Source: Tausonia pullulans
Taxonomy: Eukaryota > Basidiomycota > Tremellomycetes > Cystofilobasidiales > Mrakiaceae
DNA length: 64,000 bases
NCBI GenBank assembly: GCA_951802195.1
Contig: OX637621.1
Span: 1,612,001-1,676,000, forward strand
Direction: 5' to 3'
Positions 1-11,524 of the stretch are shown one piece after another. The notes under the pieces are model-generated. The model saw only the letters and a list, made by a program, of their open reading frames with translations, did no database searches and was not told the DNA's origin. The translations under genes and the position numbers were made by a program. Positions within the stretch are counted from its first letter, which is position 1, and each line of letters begins with the position of its first letter.

Positions 1-2
1 GC

Positions 3-359
3 CTTGCCTCCATCGGCGTGCCTGGGACTCGACCGCCAAGTTTCCTCGCGCACCCCGTTGGGATCGGCGGCCCGCAGGAGACCGGCGGTGGTGGCGGGCA
101 TGGACTCCCGAGCCTGTACTCGCTCCCTGCCCAGGGTCCGTCCGGGACGTTTCTTGGAGGCCGCCACCGCAACGGTAGCCTCGGAAGCGCTGGATCGAAC
201 TGGGCCCCCCCGCCGCCGCCAACCGTGAACGGACCGGTCGACTACCTGGGCCACCGCTCGCGGGCGGATCAGACGGCGCCTTCTTCCCAACCTGGTGTGG
301 GTGGTTCTGGGAAAGGTGGAGTCCCTGGACTGCATCCAGTGACAGGATCAGGTGTGTAG
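3..359 (+). CDS. C-terminal fragment of an unrecognised low-complexity protein
   Basis: An open frame enters from the left edge and ends at a TAG, giving about 118 residues rich in Gly, Pro and Ser, with a run of five prolines near the middle. No domain is recognisable, and the composition is that of an intrinsically disordered tail. The true start and upstream exons lie outside the window. The two other plus-strand frames here are also partly open, so the frame was chosen for its length and typical disordered composition; this is an inference. Confidence 0.4.
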   Translation, partial: LASIGVPGTRPPSFLAHPVGIGGPQETGGGGGHGLPSLYSLPAQGPSGTFLGGRHRNGSLGSAGSNWAPPPPPTVNGPVDYLGHRSRADQTAPSSQPGVGGSGKGGVPGLHPVTGSGV

Positions 360-1592
360 AGTCTCTCCTTCCGGCCTGGAGCACAGGATGAGGCTAACCG
401 TCCGGGGGTTTATTTCAGCTCGCCCTCTCTACGCCAGCGACGGCCGGTGATGTAATCCGTTTGCATCCTCTCTCTTTCTGTTTTCTTCTATCTTTTCCCT
501 CCCTCTTTCTGTGCTTGCAGCATCTGTTCGATTCGTTATTCACAAACCTTCCTCTCTTTGTCATGTCTGCCCTCTTTTACCTTGTTCTCCATCATTTCGC
601 GTCGCTCCGTCTTCATCAGCACACTTCCCCAGTTGTTTCGTATTGCATGCTTGCCTTGTGAAGATTTCAAGACCGATGGCTTGACGACCACGCCAGGTGG
701 CGAAGGCCAGACATCGGCGACGACCGCGCTCTTCTCGCCCTGGCGACGTCGTTCTCCGCTTGTCCATCACATTCGCTCACCCTCTTTCTCCCTTCCCCTG
801 GCTAGCTCAACGCTTCGCTCATACCTAACTCGTCGGATGTTTCCTCCGCATGGCATCCTTCAGGAGCTTGAGGCTCACATCGCATCTATCGAATCCCCAG
901 CTCTGATTTCTAGCTGCTGGCGACGGGATTGGGGCTCTCTTTCCCCTTCGCTCGATCTCTGGTCCGGTGTTTGGTCGTGGGGGCGAGAGAGATAATTACT
1001 CTTGTATGAGTTCATCCTTCATCCTGCGGTCATCTCAATGCTGATGTTAATAGTTTGGCGTCATACCCTTGTCGCTCCTCAGGGCAAGGGGAGGGGGATG
1101 GATCAGAGTTGAAGAGTTTGGGCAAAAGAATCAGCGTATTATCAGTGTTATGTTGTCTTCGATACACCATGTATCTCTCTGCCGTAGTCAACCAACCGTA
1201 TAGGAGAAAGTCAAGTGCACTCTAGCGTAAAATCGCTAGGGAGCAGCAGCTTCCTGGTACGCTTGTACGGGCGCCAAGGTCCTCCTCACCGCTGTGCACT
1301 TCATAGAAATGAGGTTTGTATAGCCAGCTCTTTACATTCATGGAACGCACAGTGAAGTTCGAGGGGAACCCTACGTCAGCGACGACACAGGTGGAGGCCG
1401 TCGTCGTCAAGGAAATTTCAGTCCTTGCCACCTCCTGCCCGCACTGATCTGTTTCTCGCCCGTCTCCTCTCCTCCCGTATCCTCCAACTTCCATCCCGCT
1501 CCACCGAGACCGCCATCCACGACTAGGCAGTCCGACAGCAGACCCGTACACCTCTGTTTCCAGACTCTCTGTCCTCGTCCAGCCCCCCTGCC
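360..1592. other. Intergenic, no gene seen
   Basis: This stretch holds the presumed 3' UTR of the preceding gene and the promoter and leader of ESF1. The open frames are short and of random composition. The last 150 bases before the ESF1 start are pyrimidine-rich, as in other leaders of this window. No TATA box or RNA gene was recognised. Confidence 0.5.
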
Positions 1593-4252
1593 ATGTCCTC
1601 TAAGGCCGCCGACAAGCGCTTCGCGTCCCTCAAGTCGGACCCGCGCTTCCGCAAGCAGAAGGCCGACAAGTTCAAGGTCGAGATCGATGACCGATTCAAG
1701 AGCGTCCTCGACGAGGGAGGCGTCTTTGCCAAGGAGCGTGGACCGGGAGCCAAGGGTGGGAGCCGTCTCTATCATCCCCCCCCCCCCCCCCCCCCCCCCC
1801 TCGTCCTGTCACCGTCCACTTTCGCACCGAAGCGGCCAGTTCGCAAGTCCGCTTGACTGACTGACGACGCGTCCTTCCTCTATCTCCGTCCTCTAGCCAA
1901 GACCGACAAGTACGGTCGTGCCGTGTCGGAGAACCACTCGCGGGACCAACTCCGAAAGTTCTACCGCATGGGCGACGAGTCCAAGGGCAAGGCCGTCGAC
2001 GCCGGCGAGGAGGGGCCTGCCTTCGTCGACTATGCCCGTGGTGAGGGTGTCCTCGAGTCGTCGGGCTCCGAGGACGACTCGGACGACGACGACCTCGCCC
2101 AGTCGGAGAGCGAGGCTGAGGATGAGATCATCGAGCTCGGCGCGGGACGGCGCAAGAAGCCTACCGCGCAGCAGACGATGTCGGACGACTCGGACTTTGA
2201 GGTCGACCTCGACGAGGACGCCATGCCGGAGGAGCACGACCCAGCCGCCCTCCAGCGGCTTCAAGAGCAGGCCGACGCGTTCGCCTCGGACGACGAGGCC
2301 GAGGCTGAGCCAACGACGACGGAGCAGACTAACCGGCTCGCCGTCGTCAACCTCGATTGGGACCACGTCCACGCCGCCGACCTCTACAAGATCTTCTCGA
2401 GCGTCCTCCAACAGGGAGGCACCTCGTCCAAGGGCGAGGTGGTAAGCGTGCGCGTCTACCCGTCTGAGTTCGGCAAAAAGCGGATGGAGAAGGAGGAGCT
2501 CGAGGGGCCGCCGAAGGATGTCTTCCGCAAGAAGGGCGAGCGGTCGGACGACGAGTCCGAGGAGGAGTACCAGGTCGAGCGGCTGAGCGATGCCGAGGAC
2601 GACGACGAGGAGGAGGAAGAGGAGGAAGAGATGGGTATCGACGATCTTGTCGAGGAGGGCGAGGGCGAACAGATTGACATGGACCGACTGCGCAAGTACC
2701 AGCTCGAACGTCTGAGGTGGGTCCTTCTCTCTTCTGCCTGGATTGATCTGCCTAGCTGAACTCCAAATTTCCAGGTACTACTATGCTGTCGCCACCTTCT
2801 CCTCCGTACAGGCTGCCGCGCACATCCACGCCGAGTGCGAGGGCACCGAATTTGAGCGCACAGCCAACGTCTTTGACCTTCGCTTCGTCCCTGATGAGAT
2901 GAACTTCGACGAGGACTTCCGGTGAGTGCCTTACAGTCTTGTTGATTGGGGTACGTAGCCCCTGACGTTTACCGGTCCGCATCTTCTCAGTGACGAGGCC
3001 ACCGAGGCACCTGCCCTTTACAAGGGCCTCGATTTCGTCACGGACGCTCTCCGCCACTCTTCCGTCAAGCTCACCTGGGACGATGACGCCCCCGAGCGGA
3101 CAAAGGTTACTCGGCGCAAGCTTTCGCGCAAGGAGATCGACGAGCAGGACTATTCGGCTTTCCTCGCGTCCGGGTCCGAGTCCGAGGGCGAGGAGTCTCG
3201 GAACCGGCTTCGGGAGCTCCTTCTCGGCAACCTCGGCTCGCGAAGGGACGATGGCATCGCCGATGGCTTCGGTGGCGACGCCGATATGATGAGCGACGAC
3301 GACGGGGGAGGAGACGGCATGGAGATCACCTTCGCGCCTGCGCTTGCTCACAAGGACACATTCGGCCAGGAGGAAGACCGGGAGGAGACGACGCTCGAGG
3401 CGTACAAGCGCAAAATGCGCGAGAAGAAGAAGGCCAAGAAGGAGAGCCGGGCAGCCGCGACCGAGGCTGATGGTGAGGATGGGACGGCGGCCGCGAGCAA
3501 GTCCAAGCAGAAGAAGGACGTCGCCGGTGGGGACGACTTCTTCGGCGACTCCAGCGATTCGGACGACGAGGCGCCTCCGCCTCCTTCGTCCAAGGGCAGC
3601 AAAAAGGACAAGGGGGCCTCCAGGACGGCAGATGACTCCGCGGCAGCGGCGGACAAGAACCAGGCGCTTCTCGACCTCGTCGCCCTCCCTACGCCTGCGG
3701 TCCCCGGTGCGGCTGTCGCCGTCGACGACTCGAAGCACTTCTCTATGGCCGACATTCTCAAAGACGAGAAGAATGCCGGAAAGAAGAAGCGCAAGCGTGC
3801 TCCTCACGGTGGCAAGTTGAAGGAGAAGGAGAAGGACGTTGAGCTCGGCGACCGCGGCTTCGAGATCAACGTCAAGGACGAGCGTTTCAGCAAGAAGCTC
3901 AACGAGGACCACCGCTTCGCCATTGACCCGAGTAACCCTCAGTACGTCTTCTCTTTCTCTTGGATCTCTTATGTCTGTGCCCTTTCTGATCGTCGCTGTC
4001 GTTCTTCCCTCCAGCTTCAAGAAGACCAAGGCGATGACCAAGATTCTCGAGGAGCGTTCTCGACTGCGTGACGAGCAGGGCCGCGAGGGTCCCCAGGAGC
4101 GCAAGTCGGGCACTTCGTCCCAGAACCAGAGTGGGGCGGGCGATGTTGACCTCGACAGCCTCGTCAAAAGTGTCAAACGCAAGGTCGGCAATGCTGCGGG
4201 CCAGGAGGGCGGCGGAGGCAAGACCGGTGGAGGCAAGAGGCGGAGAAGGTGA
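1593..4252 (+). CDS. ESF1: Pre-rRNA processing protein Esf1
   Basis: Esf1 is a nucleolar factor needed for 18S rRNA maturation and early 40S assembly. Five exons are read: 1593-1755, 1897-2716, 2775-2921, 2991-3941 and 4015-4252. They join without a break into about 772 residues, close to other fungal Esf1 proteins. The N-terminus has the family start (DPRFRKQKADKFKVEIDDRF). A long acidic stretch and an RRM-like segment follow (LAVVNLDWDHVHAADLYKIF and YYYAVATFSSVQAAAHIHAE across intron 2). The C-terminal NUC153 motif (DERFSKKLNEDHRFAIDP, then NPHFKKTKAM) is split by the last intron. A basic nuclear/nucleolar tail (GGKRRRR) ends the protein. Intron 1 carries a 25-nt C run. The next gene follows on the same strand after about 215 bases. 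Confidence 0.93.
1776..1800. repeat. C25 homopolymer in ESF1 intron 1
   Basis: Twenty-five consecutive C lie in the first ESF1 intron on the sense strand, about 95 bases before the acceptor. It is a mononucleotide microsatellite, so the exact length is prone to sequencing error. Confidence 0.9.
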
Positions 4253-4467
4253 TTACGGAGATGTGATGTCTTTCATGTTTTCTTTTGTTCTGTCTTGTCA
4301 TGAAAGTGGTTGGCCTTGGATCGCGGCCGGCTGCGCTTGACAACGAGTCAACGTCGGCCGCCTCACCGCGATGGTCCGAGCGAGTGCGCACTTCCCCTTC
4401 GTCTCTCTCCCAACAACCATCACCCTTCCCCTCTTCACAATATTCACAACAACCTTCATTCGGCAAC

Positions 4468-6353
4468 ATGGTCATATCAGCCATGACCTCGTCAAACCGC
4501 TTGCGAAGAGCGGTCCAAGGTGAGCCGCGCCGCTTCGCCCGGCAGTCAGTCAGCTCAGAGCTGATGCTGTCGTTGCTTTCACTCTGCTTCCAGAGGACAA
4601 CCTGCCCCTCGTCCGCCGACTAGCTCAGAAGTATGAGCTCCGCAACTCGGACGAGCATGGTTTCACCTCACTTTCGTGGGCCGCGCTCTGCGGGCACGAG
4701 GACATGTTTGAGTGGCTCTGCGTCGACGGCGGCCAGGATGACGACGAGCTCACGAGGGTGAGTTTGATGTGCTTCATCTGGGACGTCTGCCGTCAGAGGC
4801 CCTTTTCATTCGTGCGCAGACTCGTAGGCGAGAAGATAGATGATGGTCGACTCTTCGCTTCAGCCCGGCGCGCACTCCTTCTCCTTGTCGCGACTACTCC
4901 CCCACTCTTCGCTCTCGTCCGCCCGTCTGCTCTGGCCCGCACTGATACCTCGAGACTGTGCCTTTATCTCCAGGACTCGGAACGCAACACAATCCTCCAT
5001 CTGCTGGCATCACTTCCACTCGAGGGATTCACGCCGGCTCACCGCTTCGCGGCCTTTGAAAGTGGATGCGCCATTCGGATGGCCTCGGTCTACCACGATC
5101 GCTGTGGGTCGTGCTCATCGATGGCTGCCTGTGCTACGCTGACTGGAGGATCAAGTCTCTTTCGCCTATGACTGGTCTAATGATGCTGGCAAGACGCCGA
5201 TCCATGTCGCAGCACAGGAGGGCAACGAGGCCTTTGTCCGCGTCAGTCGTCATTGCACGATCCCGCAGGAGACGAGACCGAGGCTAATCTCGACTTATCT
5301 CGCTTGCAGTTCCTCATGGAGATAGGCGCGGACATCGATCTATCAGATGACTTTGGCAATACACCGCTGCACTAGTGCGTCTCGCTCCCTCCTTGCTCTA
5401 GGATCAAGCTGATGTTCGCCGCTACAGTGCAAGCGCTTGGGGTCACTCTGGTGTTCGTTCTCTTTAGCCATCTTCCACACTAGAACCACACTACTTACCC
5501 TCATCTGTCTCTTTGCAGGTAGTCCAGCTCCTCATTACCTCGGGGTGTCAGTTTGCGGCGAGGAATAACGAGGGCTTCACACCAAACGACTTTGCCTACT
5601 CGTGAGTTGCCTTGCACAGATCACCGCTCGTCACCCATGCGCCTGACGAAAGCCCTCTCGTAGATTCTCTCTCCAGTCGTTGTTGCAAGGTAAGGTTTCC
5701 CTCTGTCTCTCTTTCTCTTTATCTGACGGCTCTCTATGGCGACTGTAGACCTCGCCCGAGCCCAGTTCGACTCGCGCCGTGCACAACGTCGCTACCACGC
5801 CTCAAACCCTTCCTCCTCCCTCAGCGGGCCGAACACTGGTGTTCTTCCTTCCCCACAGTATTCCCACCCCTCCCGCTCTCCTTACAACTCCACCGCCATC
5901 GAGGACGACGAAGAGCCTGCGTCGGCATCGTCCTATTTCCTGCCTCCTTCCTCTTCCTCCGCCGCTTCGCCCTACTCGTCCTCTCCTTTCCCACCTGTTC
6001 CATCACCTAGTGGTTCCTCCTCTTACCTACGCTCTCCCAGTGGGTCTGCCTCTACAGCAGTCGTCCCGCAGCTTCCACCACCGCCACCTCCGCCTCCTCC
6101 CATCCCATCTCGGCATCGTTCAACGAGCGACAGCGCAAGCGCGTTCGGGGCACCATCGGAGGCCTCATCTAGCCGGAGCAAGACATCATCGAGCTCGCGA
6201 CGGAGTGGCGCTGTTGGTGCGGATGGTCAACCGTCGGCGAAGAAGCCGAGCAAGTGGGCAGCCGTCGGGCTAGGTGGGAGGAAGGACTCGTCCAGCGGCA
6301 TTGTGACACCCTCCACGGTCTCGGCGCTCAAAAAGGGTGTCTGGGGGCGCTAG
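4468..6353 (+). CDS. AVO2: Ankyrin-repeat protein resembling TORC2 subunit Avo2
   Basis: Avo2 is a non-essential ankyrin subunit of the plasma-membrane TORC2 kinase complex. The protein begins MVISAMTSSNRLRRAVQ and then runs through ankyrin units over about eight exons: HGFTSLSWAALCGHEDMFEW, NTILHLLASLP, DAGKTPIHVAAQEGNEAFVR, DDFGNTPLHYASAWGHSG and NNEGFTPNDFAYS. A Ser/Pro-rich tail with a run of nine prolines follows. The layout (N-terminal ankyrins, then a long low-complexity tail) and the opening RLRRAVQEDNL match yeast Avo2. The assignment is by resemblance and not certain; a generic ankyrin adaptor is the alternative. Introns are short; one is about 53 nt (5103-5155). One donor is probably GTTCGT (about 5455), because that choice keeps the ankyrin consensus GHSGVVQLL. 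Confidence 0.75.
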
Positions 6354-6781
6354 CAGAAGAACGATTTCACGAAAGAGATATATATAAATGTGATGATCTT
6401 GACGATCAGTCCGCGTTAGTTCGTAGTAGCGCGCGCGCATCTTTCATATGTGCGTCTCCTGCTCTTGAACTGCCGTTTTCGAGAGCCGAGATGGGCGCCG
6501 CAGTTCGAGACGCGATCAGAGAACAGCAGAAACGAGGATGATGGAATCGAAGCGTCAAAGTAAGGCACGGCGCGTGATGTCATCGACCCGCAAGGACGTG
6601 TGTGCTTGAGACGCGTCGATTCTGAGGCGAGGCCAACTGGGAGGATCGGGGGGGGGGGGGGGGGGAGGAGGGGACTCGGCCCTTGGTCCTCTGTCTATAC
6701 TTCAACAACCATCAACTTCTCTCACATAGTTTTCCCACCAACTTGCCTACCTCTCACATTCACCACACACAAACACACGTC
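6354..6781. other. Intergenic, with an 18-nt G run
   Basis: This region lies between the Avo2-like gene and the DUF3072 gene and contains a G18 run at 6648-6665. The last 70 bases are a C/T/A-rich leader. No gene is seen. Confidence 0.5.
6648..6665. repeat. G18 homopolymer
   Basis: Eighteen consecutive G lie upstream of the DUF3072 gene, about 117 bases before the start codon. Confidence 0.85.
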
Positions 6782-7990
6782 ATGCCCGAGCTGCAGTCCA
6801 CTACCACCGCTGGTCCCACCTCCACCCCTGTCGGCCCCATCGATTCTCAATCGGATGCGCACCTCGGGCACCCTGAGCGTACGTATCGATAATCCAGCTG
6901 ATGGCTATCCCGGGTCTTTGATCTGACCCCCTTCTCCGACTACTTCTTCAGGGTGGGCCACCGGTGATTGATGCAATCTGACGGGTCGCTCCCTTCCACA
7001 TTCTCTTACATCGAGCTGACGTGGAACCCTGTCCGACTATCCCCCTTCCATCCCTTCCATCCCATCCACCCAGGCAGCGACCCGGCCACCACCAAACAGA
7101 AAGGATTTATCGACGCCCTCGAGAGGCAGAAGGACCTCTCGATCGGCGAGGAGCGCAAGGAGAACCTCAGCAAGTCGGAGGCCTCCGTCATCATCGATGG
7201 CCTCCAGCAGAGCAAGGTCATCCCCGTGGCTACTGCTGAGTCGAACGGAGAGACGGCTGCGGAACCTAAGAGGAAGAGGGATGATGAGGAGAATGAGGAG
7301 GAGAAGAAGGATGATGCGGCCGATGTGAAGGCCGGTGGCGAAAGAGAGGGAGATACCCCTGTTCCTGTTCTTGATGCCGACGGTTCCAAGGTGGCTTCCG
7401 ACGCGTCTCCCTCATCTAACGGCATCTCGTACGAGAAGAAGGACGGCAAAGACGCGTCTAAAGGGAGCGAGAACGCGTCGACTGCCGACGAGAAATCCGG
7501 CGATGTTGACGATAAGGCACCGCCGGCAAAGAAGGCTAAGACGGACGACGCCGCCCCCTCGGCCTCCACCACCACCAACGACGTTGAGCCCACCGGTCCT
7601 GAGTCCTCCATTCTCAAGGAAGACGCCGTCGCTGCGGACGGCTCGGCGCTACCTCCTCTCCCGAAGGACCATCTCGACCATGCGGACAAGTGGGTGACGG
7701 GTGCGTGTGTATTTTCGTCTCCGCCCGCATATACCCCGCTGAAGACGAGCCTAAACCGTTGATCGACATTGTAGGTGAAGATCCTGCGACGGAGAAGCAG
7801 CTCGCATTTCTCAAGGTCCTTGAGAAGAAGCACAGCGCGTTGAGCGAGGGGGACGCGCAGCTCGGCAAGTCGGAAGCTAGCGTGAGTCAGCGCTTCTCCT
7901 TTTTTCATTCATCATTATCTATCACTTGCTCTTGCTGAGTGGTCCTTGCCTGGCATGTAGGAGAAGATTGACAGGCTCAAGGACGCGTGA
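6782..7990 (+). CDS. Protein with two DUF3072 domains
   Basis: Four exons (6782-6878, 7074-7700, 7775-7881, 7961-7990) join in frame to about 286 residues. Two copies of the small DUF3072 fold are visible. The first is near residues 33-77 (SDPATTKQKGFIDALERQKD, then LSKSEASVIIDGLQ). The second is at the C-terminus (EDPATEKQLAFLKVLEKKHS, then LGKSEASEKIDRLKDA). Each has the family pattern DPAT-x-KQ-x-(A/G)F and KSEAS-x-x-ID. About 160 residues of Lys/Glu/Asp-rich linker with a nuclear-localisation-like KRKRDD patch separate them. The function of DUF3072 is unknown; the domain is best known from bacteria and fungi and often occurs beside DNA-related proteins. A nuclear role is an inference from composition only. 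Confidence 0.85.
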
Positions 7991-8126
7991 AGCGCCATCT
8001 GACCTTCTTCCGTAACTTTGGTCGGGCTCTCCTGTGTCGTCCTGCATCGCCTCCTCATCTTCTACTTTTCCTCAAAACCAAACGAATGATACAAATAAAA
8101 AAAAATGGGAGACTTATTTAACTCCG

Positions 8127-10080
8127 TCACCGCGTTTTGCGAGACATCTTGCGAGGCGGCGGCTTCACATCAGCGTTCCCGCTGCCCCTCGTCCTCGTTC
8201 TCGGCTTATGCTCGTCCACCTCGAACGGAACATCTAGTTCGGGCGAGCTTGGCCTCTTCCGAGTAACTCTCGCCGATCCAGGCGATGGTGCCGGCTTCTC
8301 CTCATCCTCGTCCTCCTCCGCTTTCTCCTCAGAGCTGAGCGCGCTCGACTCCTCCTCGCTATCGCCCTCCTCTGAGGAGCTCGTCTCCACCTTTTTCTTC
8401 CTCCCGCCTTTCCCCTTCTATAAAACCAACCGCCACAGAATCGAGAACCGTCTCAGCATGAGCGCTTCACCAGATCTCCATCGTCTCCCCTGTCCTCCTC
8501 CTCCTCCTCCTCCTCCTGCGACGACGGCAGCCGCTGGAGGGGGGAAGCCGGCGATGGTCGAGAGGAAGCGCGTCGTAGTACGCACGGCAGGGGATCTTGT
8601 TGCGGTCTTCTTCTTGGGATTGCTGCTGGGACCGGAGGAGGAGGGGGCGATCTGGACTTCAGGAACGAAGGCTGAGGTGCGGCCGCCGATCTGCGAGAGA
8701 CGACGAGTCAGACGAGAGAACCAGCCAGTTCGGAGTGATGAGGAAGAGAAGGGACAGACGGTGATGAAGTCAAGCGAGCCCGTCTTGCCATCGGGCTGGG
8801 GGCGAGGACGGTCAGCGAATAAAGCAGCAACGACCGACCGAGCCACAGCTCACCAGAGGGATCTTCTTGTCAGCGATCCCTTTCTTACCCTTTCCCCAGC
8901 GATGCTTGAAGAGCCAGCCATCCGGAAATTTATGCGAGTTGGCATTCACTTCCACAGCCGTCTCGCACACAAAGAGCATCTTGCTCCGCACCTCCGCCAC
9001 CTGGGCCTCGTCCAGGGACGAGGCGAGCGTCGAAGGGTGGATGCGGGCGTGGAAGAGGATCTCGTCGGCCACCCAATTGCCAACGCCCGCGCAGGTCGCT
9101 TGGTCGAGGAGGACCGACTTGATGGGCGCTCGACGCTTGATGATGGCCGTCGAGAAGGCCTCGAGGGTTGGCGGGTTGTGGATCGGGTCGGGGCCGAGCT
9201 CGGACACCGGAGGCTCCTTAAGAGGGTCCAGGAGCAGACGGACGCGCGCGAGCCGGCGTGCGTCCAAGAAGGCGATCTGGCGTGTCTCGCCGCCGCCGCT
9301 CTTGGGTGTAAGGTGGAGTATGAACTGATCGCGCCACTGTCAGAGCGCGAGCCACTCGCAAGCGAGACAAGAGACAGCAGACCTTCATGTACTGCGAAGA
9401 CGAGACGATACTCAGCTCGTACACGGAAGCAAGGATACCTTGTCTCCGTTACACACCTTGGGCGGCCAACTGGTCTGTTTCGCCTTGGACCCGTGCGATA
9501 CATACCAGATCGGATCTTCGCCTCGCAGATGCAGCATCCCTGGCAGAATCCAAAGTCAGAATGAAACGTCAAGCCTGCCCTGGACGACATCGGACATGGG
9601 CGAAAGCCCATGAGTCTGTGATCTCAATGACGGACCAGTCATGCCAAAGTGCAGTAAGGGCTGCTTCCTCGTCTTGTCAGACAAATTCATCCAGAACCTG
9701 GACCAGGTACGAGCGAGCGTGTCTCCCTCGTCAGCAGCCAGGACGGACAAAGACGATGGTGGGGATCGCCGATGGCCAGCCGAGGCCAGGCAGTGACGTA
9801 CAGCTTGCCTCGCCGCTCGACCGAGAGAACGTCCCGGCCTGTGAGCGTTTTCTCAAACTCGCCCTTCGCGAGATCGACAAAGACGATGTCGTCGGGGGTC
9901 GTCTCAACCTTGGTGATTGTGCAACCCTCGGAAGCCTCGGCGAGGAGCTTGCGCGCGCATTCCACCTCTGAGCGAGCGAGGGAGGAAGCGCAGGGGCAGG
10001 GCAGGATGGTCAGTCAACACACGGCAGTCCAAGGATGGGCGCTGCCTTCGGGCTTTCTCCTCACCCGGCAGCTCAGGCAT
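8127..10080 (-). CDS. Fpg/MutM-type DNA glycosylase, zincless fungal form
   Basis: A bifunctional DNA glycosylase/AP lyase for oxidised bases. Exon 1 is only 16 nt (10065-10080) and encodes MPELP; it joins 9802-9967 to give MPELPEVE, whose Pro2 is the Schiff-base nucleophile and Glu3 the catalytic acid of the family. The conserved lysine (RRGKLFW), an HFGMTG strand and a LDARRLARVRL strand follow. The helix-two-turn-helix is GVGNWVADEILFHARIHP. In place of the zinc finger stands SHKFPDGWLFKHRWGKGK plus IGGRTSAFVPEVQ, the zincless arrangement known from plants and fungi. The tail is long, acidic then basic (ends RKMSRKTR), suggesting nuclear location. Borders of the middle exons (about 9300-9650) and of the last intron are uncertain. 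The gene diverges from the HMG-box gene. Confidence 0.88.
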
Positions 10081-10705
10081 GTGGGTCTATCAAGGATGGG
10101 GGTTGATGGTTATCGTCGGCAAAGAGTGACGTTTCGTCTCGCTTAGCTAGATGTCGTTTTAAAGTCCCGAACCTAGGGACGTTACTAATGCACGCCCTGG
10201 CCTCTCCCCCTGTCCTGTCTGTCGCGTCACTTTCCGATTTCCCCCAGGCAGCGCTCCCTTTCGCCCAGCCACGACCTTCCCCCTTATCTTTCCTTCCTAC
10301 TATCCCGTAGGTCCCTCTCGCCCCTCCTTCCGCCTCGATCGTGACTCGTTGAGTCGGACTGGCAAGCACTGGCAGAGGCTGATGGCCTTCTCTCCAATCT
10401 GTCCCCTCCTTGGATGCCTTCCGCCCCCGCCTTTCCCCGTCAGCCGCCCGTGAGTCTCCCGTCAACATGTCCTCCTTATCTTGTCTCCTTGGACAGTCTC
10501 ATGAATATCCTGGCGGGGTGGCGGTCGAGCGAGCGAAGGAATGCGCAAAGTCTTCGCCCAGGACGCGCCGCGTCCAACCACGACGCGTCGACCCTCACGT
10601 CCCCTCATTTCTTGATCTCGCTTAGTCCCCCAGGACGCGCCCTCGCCTCTCCGAACCCGTCCACCCTCCGTGCTGATCCTCTCCGTCTCCACAGCCCGTT
10701 AGACG
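10081..10705. promoter_or_regulatory. Divergent promoter region, DNA glycosylase / HMG-box gene
   Basis: About 625 bases separate two divergent start codons and should contain both promoters. The right half is C/T-rich on the plus strand, as expected for the leader of the HMG-box gene. No specific binding site was recognised. Confidence 0.4.
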
Positions 10706-11524
10706 ATGGTCGCCACTCTGCTCGTAGCCGCCCTCGAAAACCTCCAGGCCATCGTGCTCGACTGCTCAGCCCGCCTGGAGAACCCGGATGGCCATGGGCT
10801 CGGCGTCCCGACCTCCGAGCTCACGATCCTCACCAAGGCGGAGAAGAAATCGCTGAACCGCAAGCTCCAAAAGAAGAGGAAGAAGCTCAGCGATCCGAAC
10901 GCGCCCAAGAGGCCGAACTCGGCGTACATCAACTATCAGGCCGTCCGGAGGGCGGTGGCGAAGGAGGCGAACCCGGATGTGCCTTACACGGAACTGCAGA
11001 AGATCATCGGGGAAATGTGGAAGAACGAGTCGGAGGAGGTGAAGAAGGTGCGGCGAGCAGTCCCGTTCGTTGTAAAAGAGAAGGGCTTCATTCGTCTGAC
11101 ACAACCTGCGTGCGGCGCATCAACCCACAGAGCTACGAGGAGCCTGCAGCCGAAGCGCTCGCCGCCTGGAAGGCCAGCACGGCCGAGTACGAGACGGGCA
11201 AGGCGTTGACGGTGAGATGAATCATCGTTGTTTGTCATCGTCGTCCTTGGGAGACAAATTCGCTGATGACGGTCCCGCTGGCTCAGCAACCGATGGAAGA
11301 CGATGGCTCCGACGAGGATGAGGACGAGGACGAGGAGGCGCAGTCATCTCCTCAAACCAAGAAGAGGAAGAAGTCTGCTGCCGTCAAGGAGGCTTCGGAA
11401 GATGAGGACGAGGGCAATGAGCTGGACGACGACTCAGAGGTCAGTCTTGTCATCCCTCTCTTCTTGCGGTGCGTGGCGGCGAGCCAGAGCTGACCTCCCC
11501 CGGTTCTTTGGAATCCCCCAGTAG
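10706..11524 (+). CDS. HMG-box chromatin protein
   Basis: Exons 10706-11047, 11131-11211, 11287-11439 and a final exon consisting of just the TAG stop give 192 residues. An N-terminal helical segment (MVATLLVAALENLQAIVLD) and a basic patch (KSLNRKLQKKRKK) precede one HMG box (DPNAPKRPNSAYINYQAVRR, then VPYTELQKIIGEMWKNESEE and SYEEPAAEALAAWKAS). The tail is strongly acidic (DEDEDEDEE, then NELDDDSE), like HMGB and Hmo1-type proteins. The family bends DNA non-specifically in chromatin, and Hmo1 acts at rDNA and ribosomal protein genes. Which subfamily this is cannot be decided. The last intron (11440-11521) ends exactly at the stop codon; reading through it would add only a few unlike residues. 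Confidence 0.88.

Noticed and set aside
558-995. Open frame between the first fragment and ESF1
   Set aside because: Ser/Leu-rich random composition, no domain, no sensible splice partners; treated as UTR or promoter.
2752-4236. Nearly 500-codon open frame antisense to ESF1
   Set aside because: Leu/Arg/Val-rich mirror of the acidic and basic ESF1 coding sequence; no independent support.
8137-9564. 475-codon open frame on the plus strand
   Set aside because: It is antisense to the exons of the Fpg-type glycosylase, has no domain, and arises from GC-rich codon bias.
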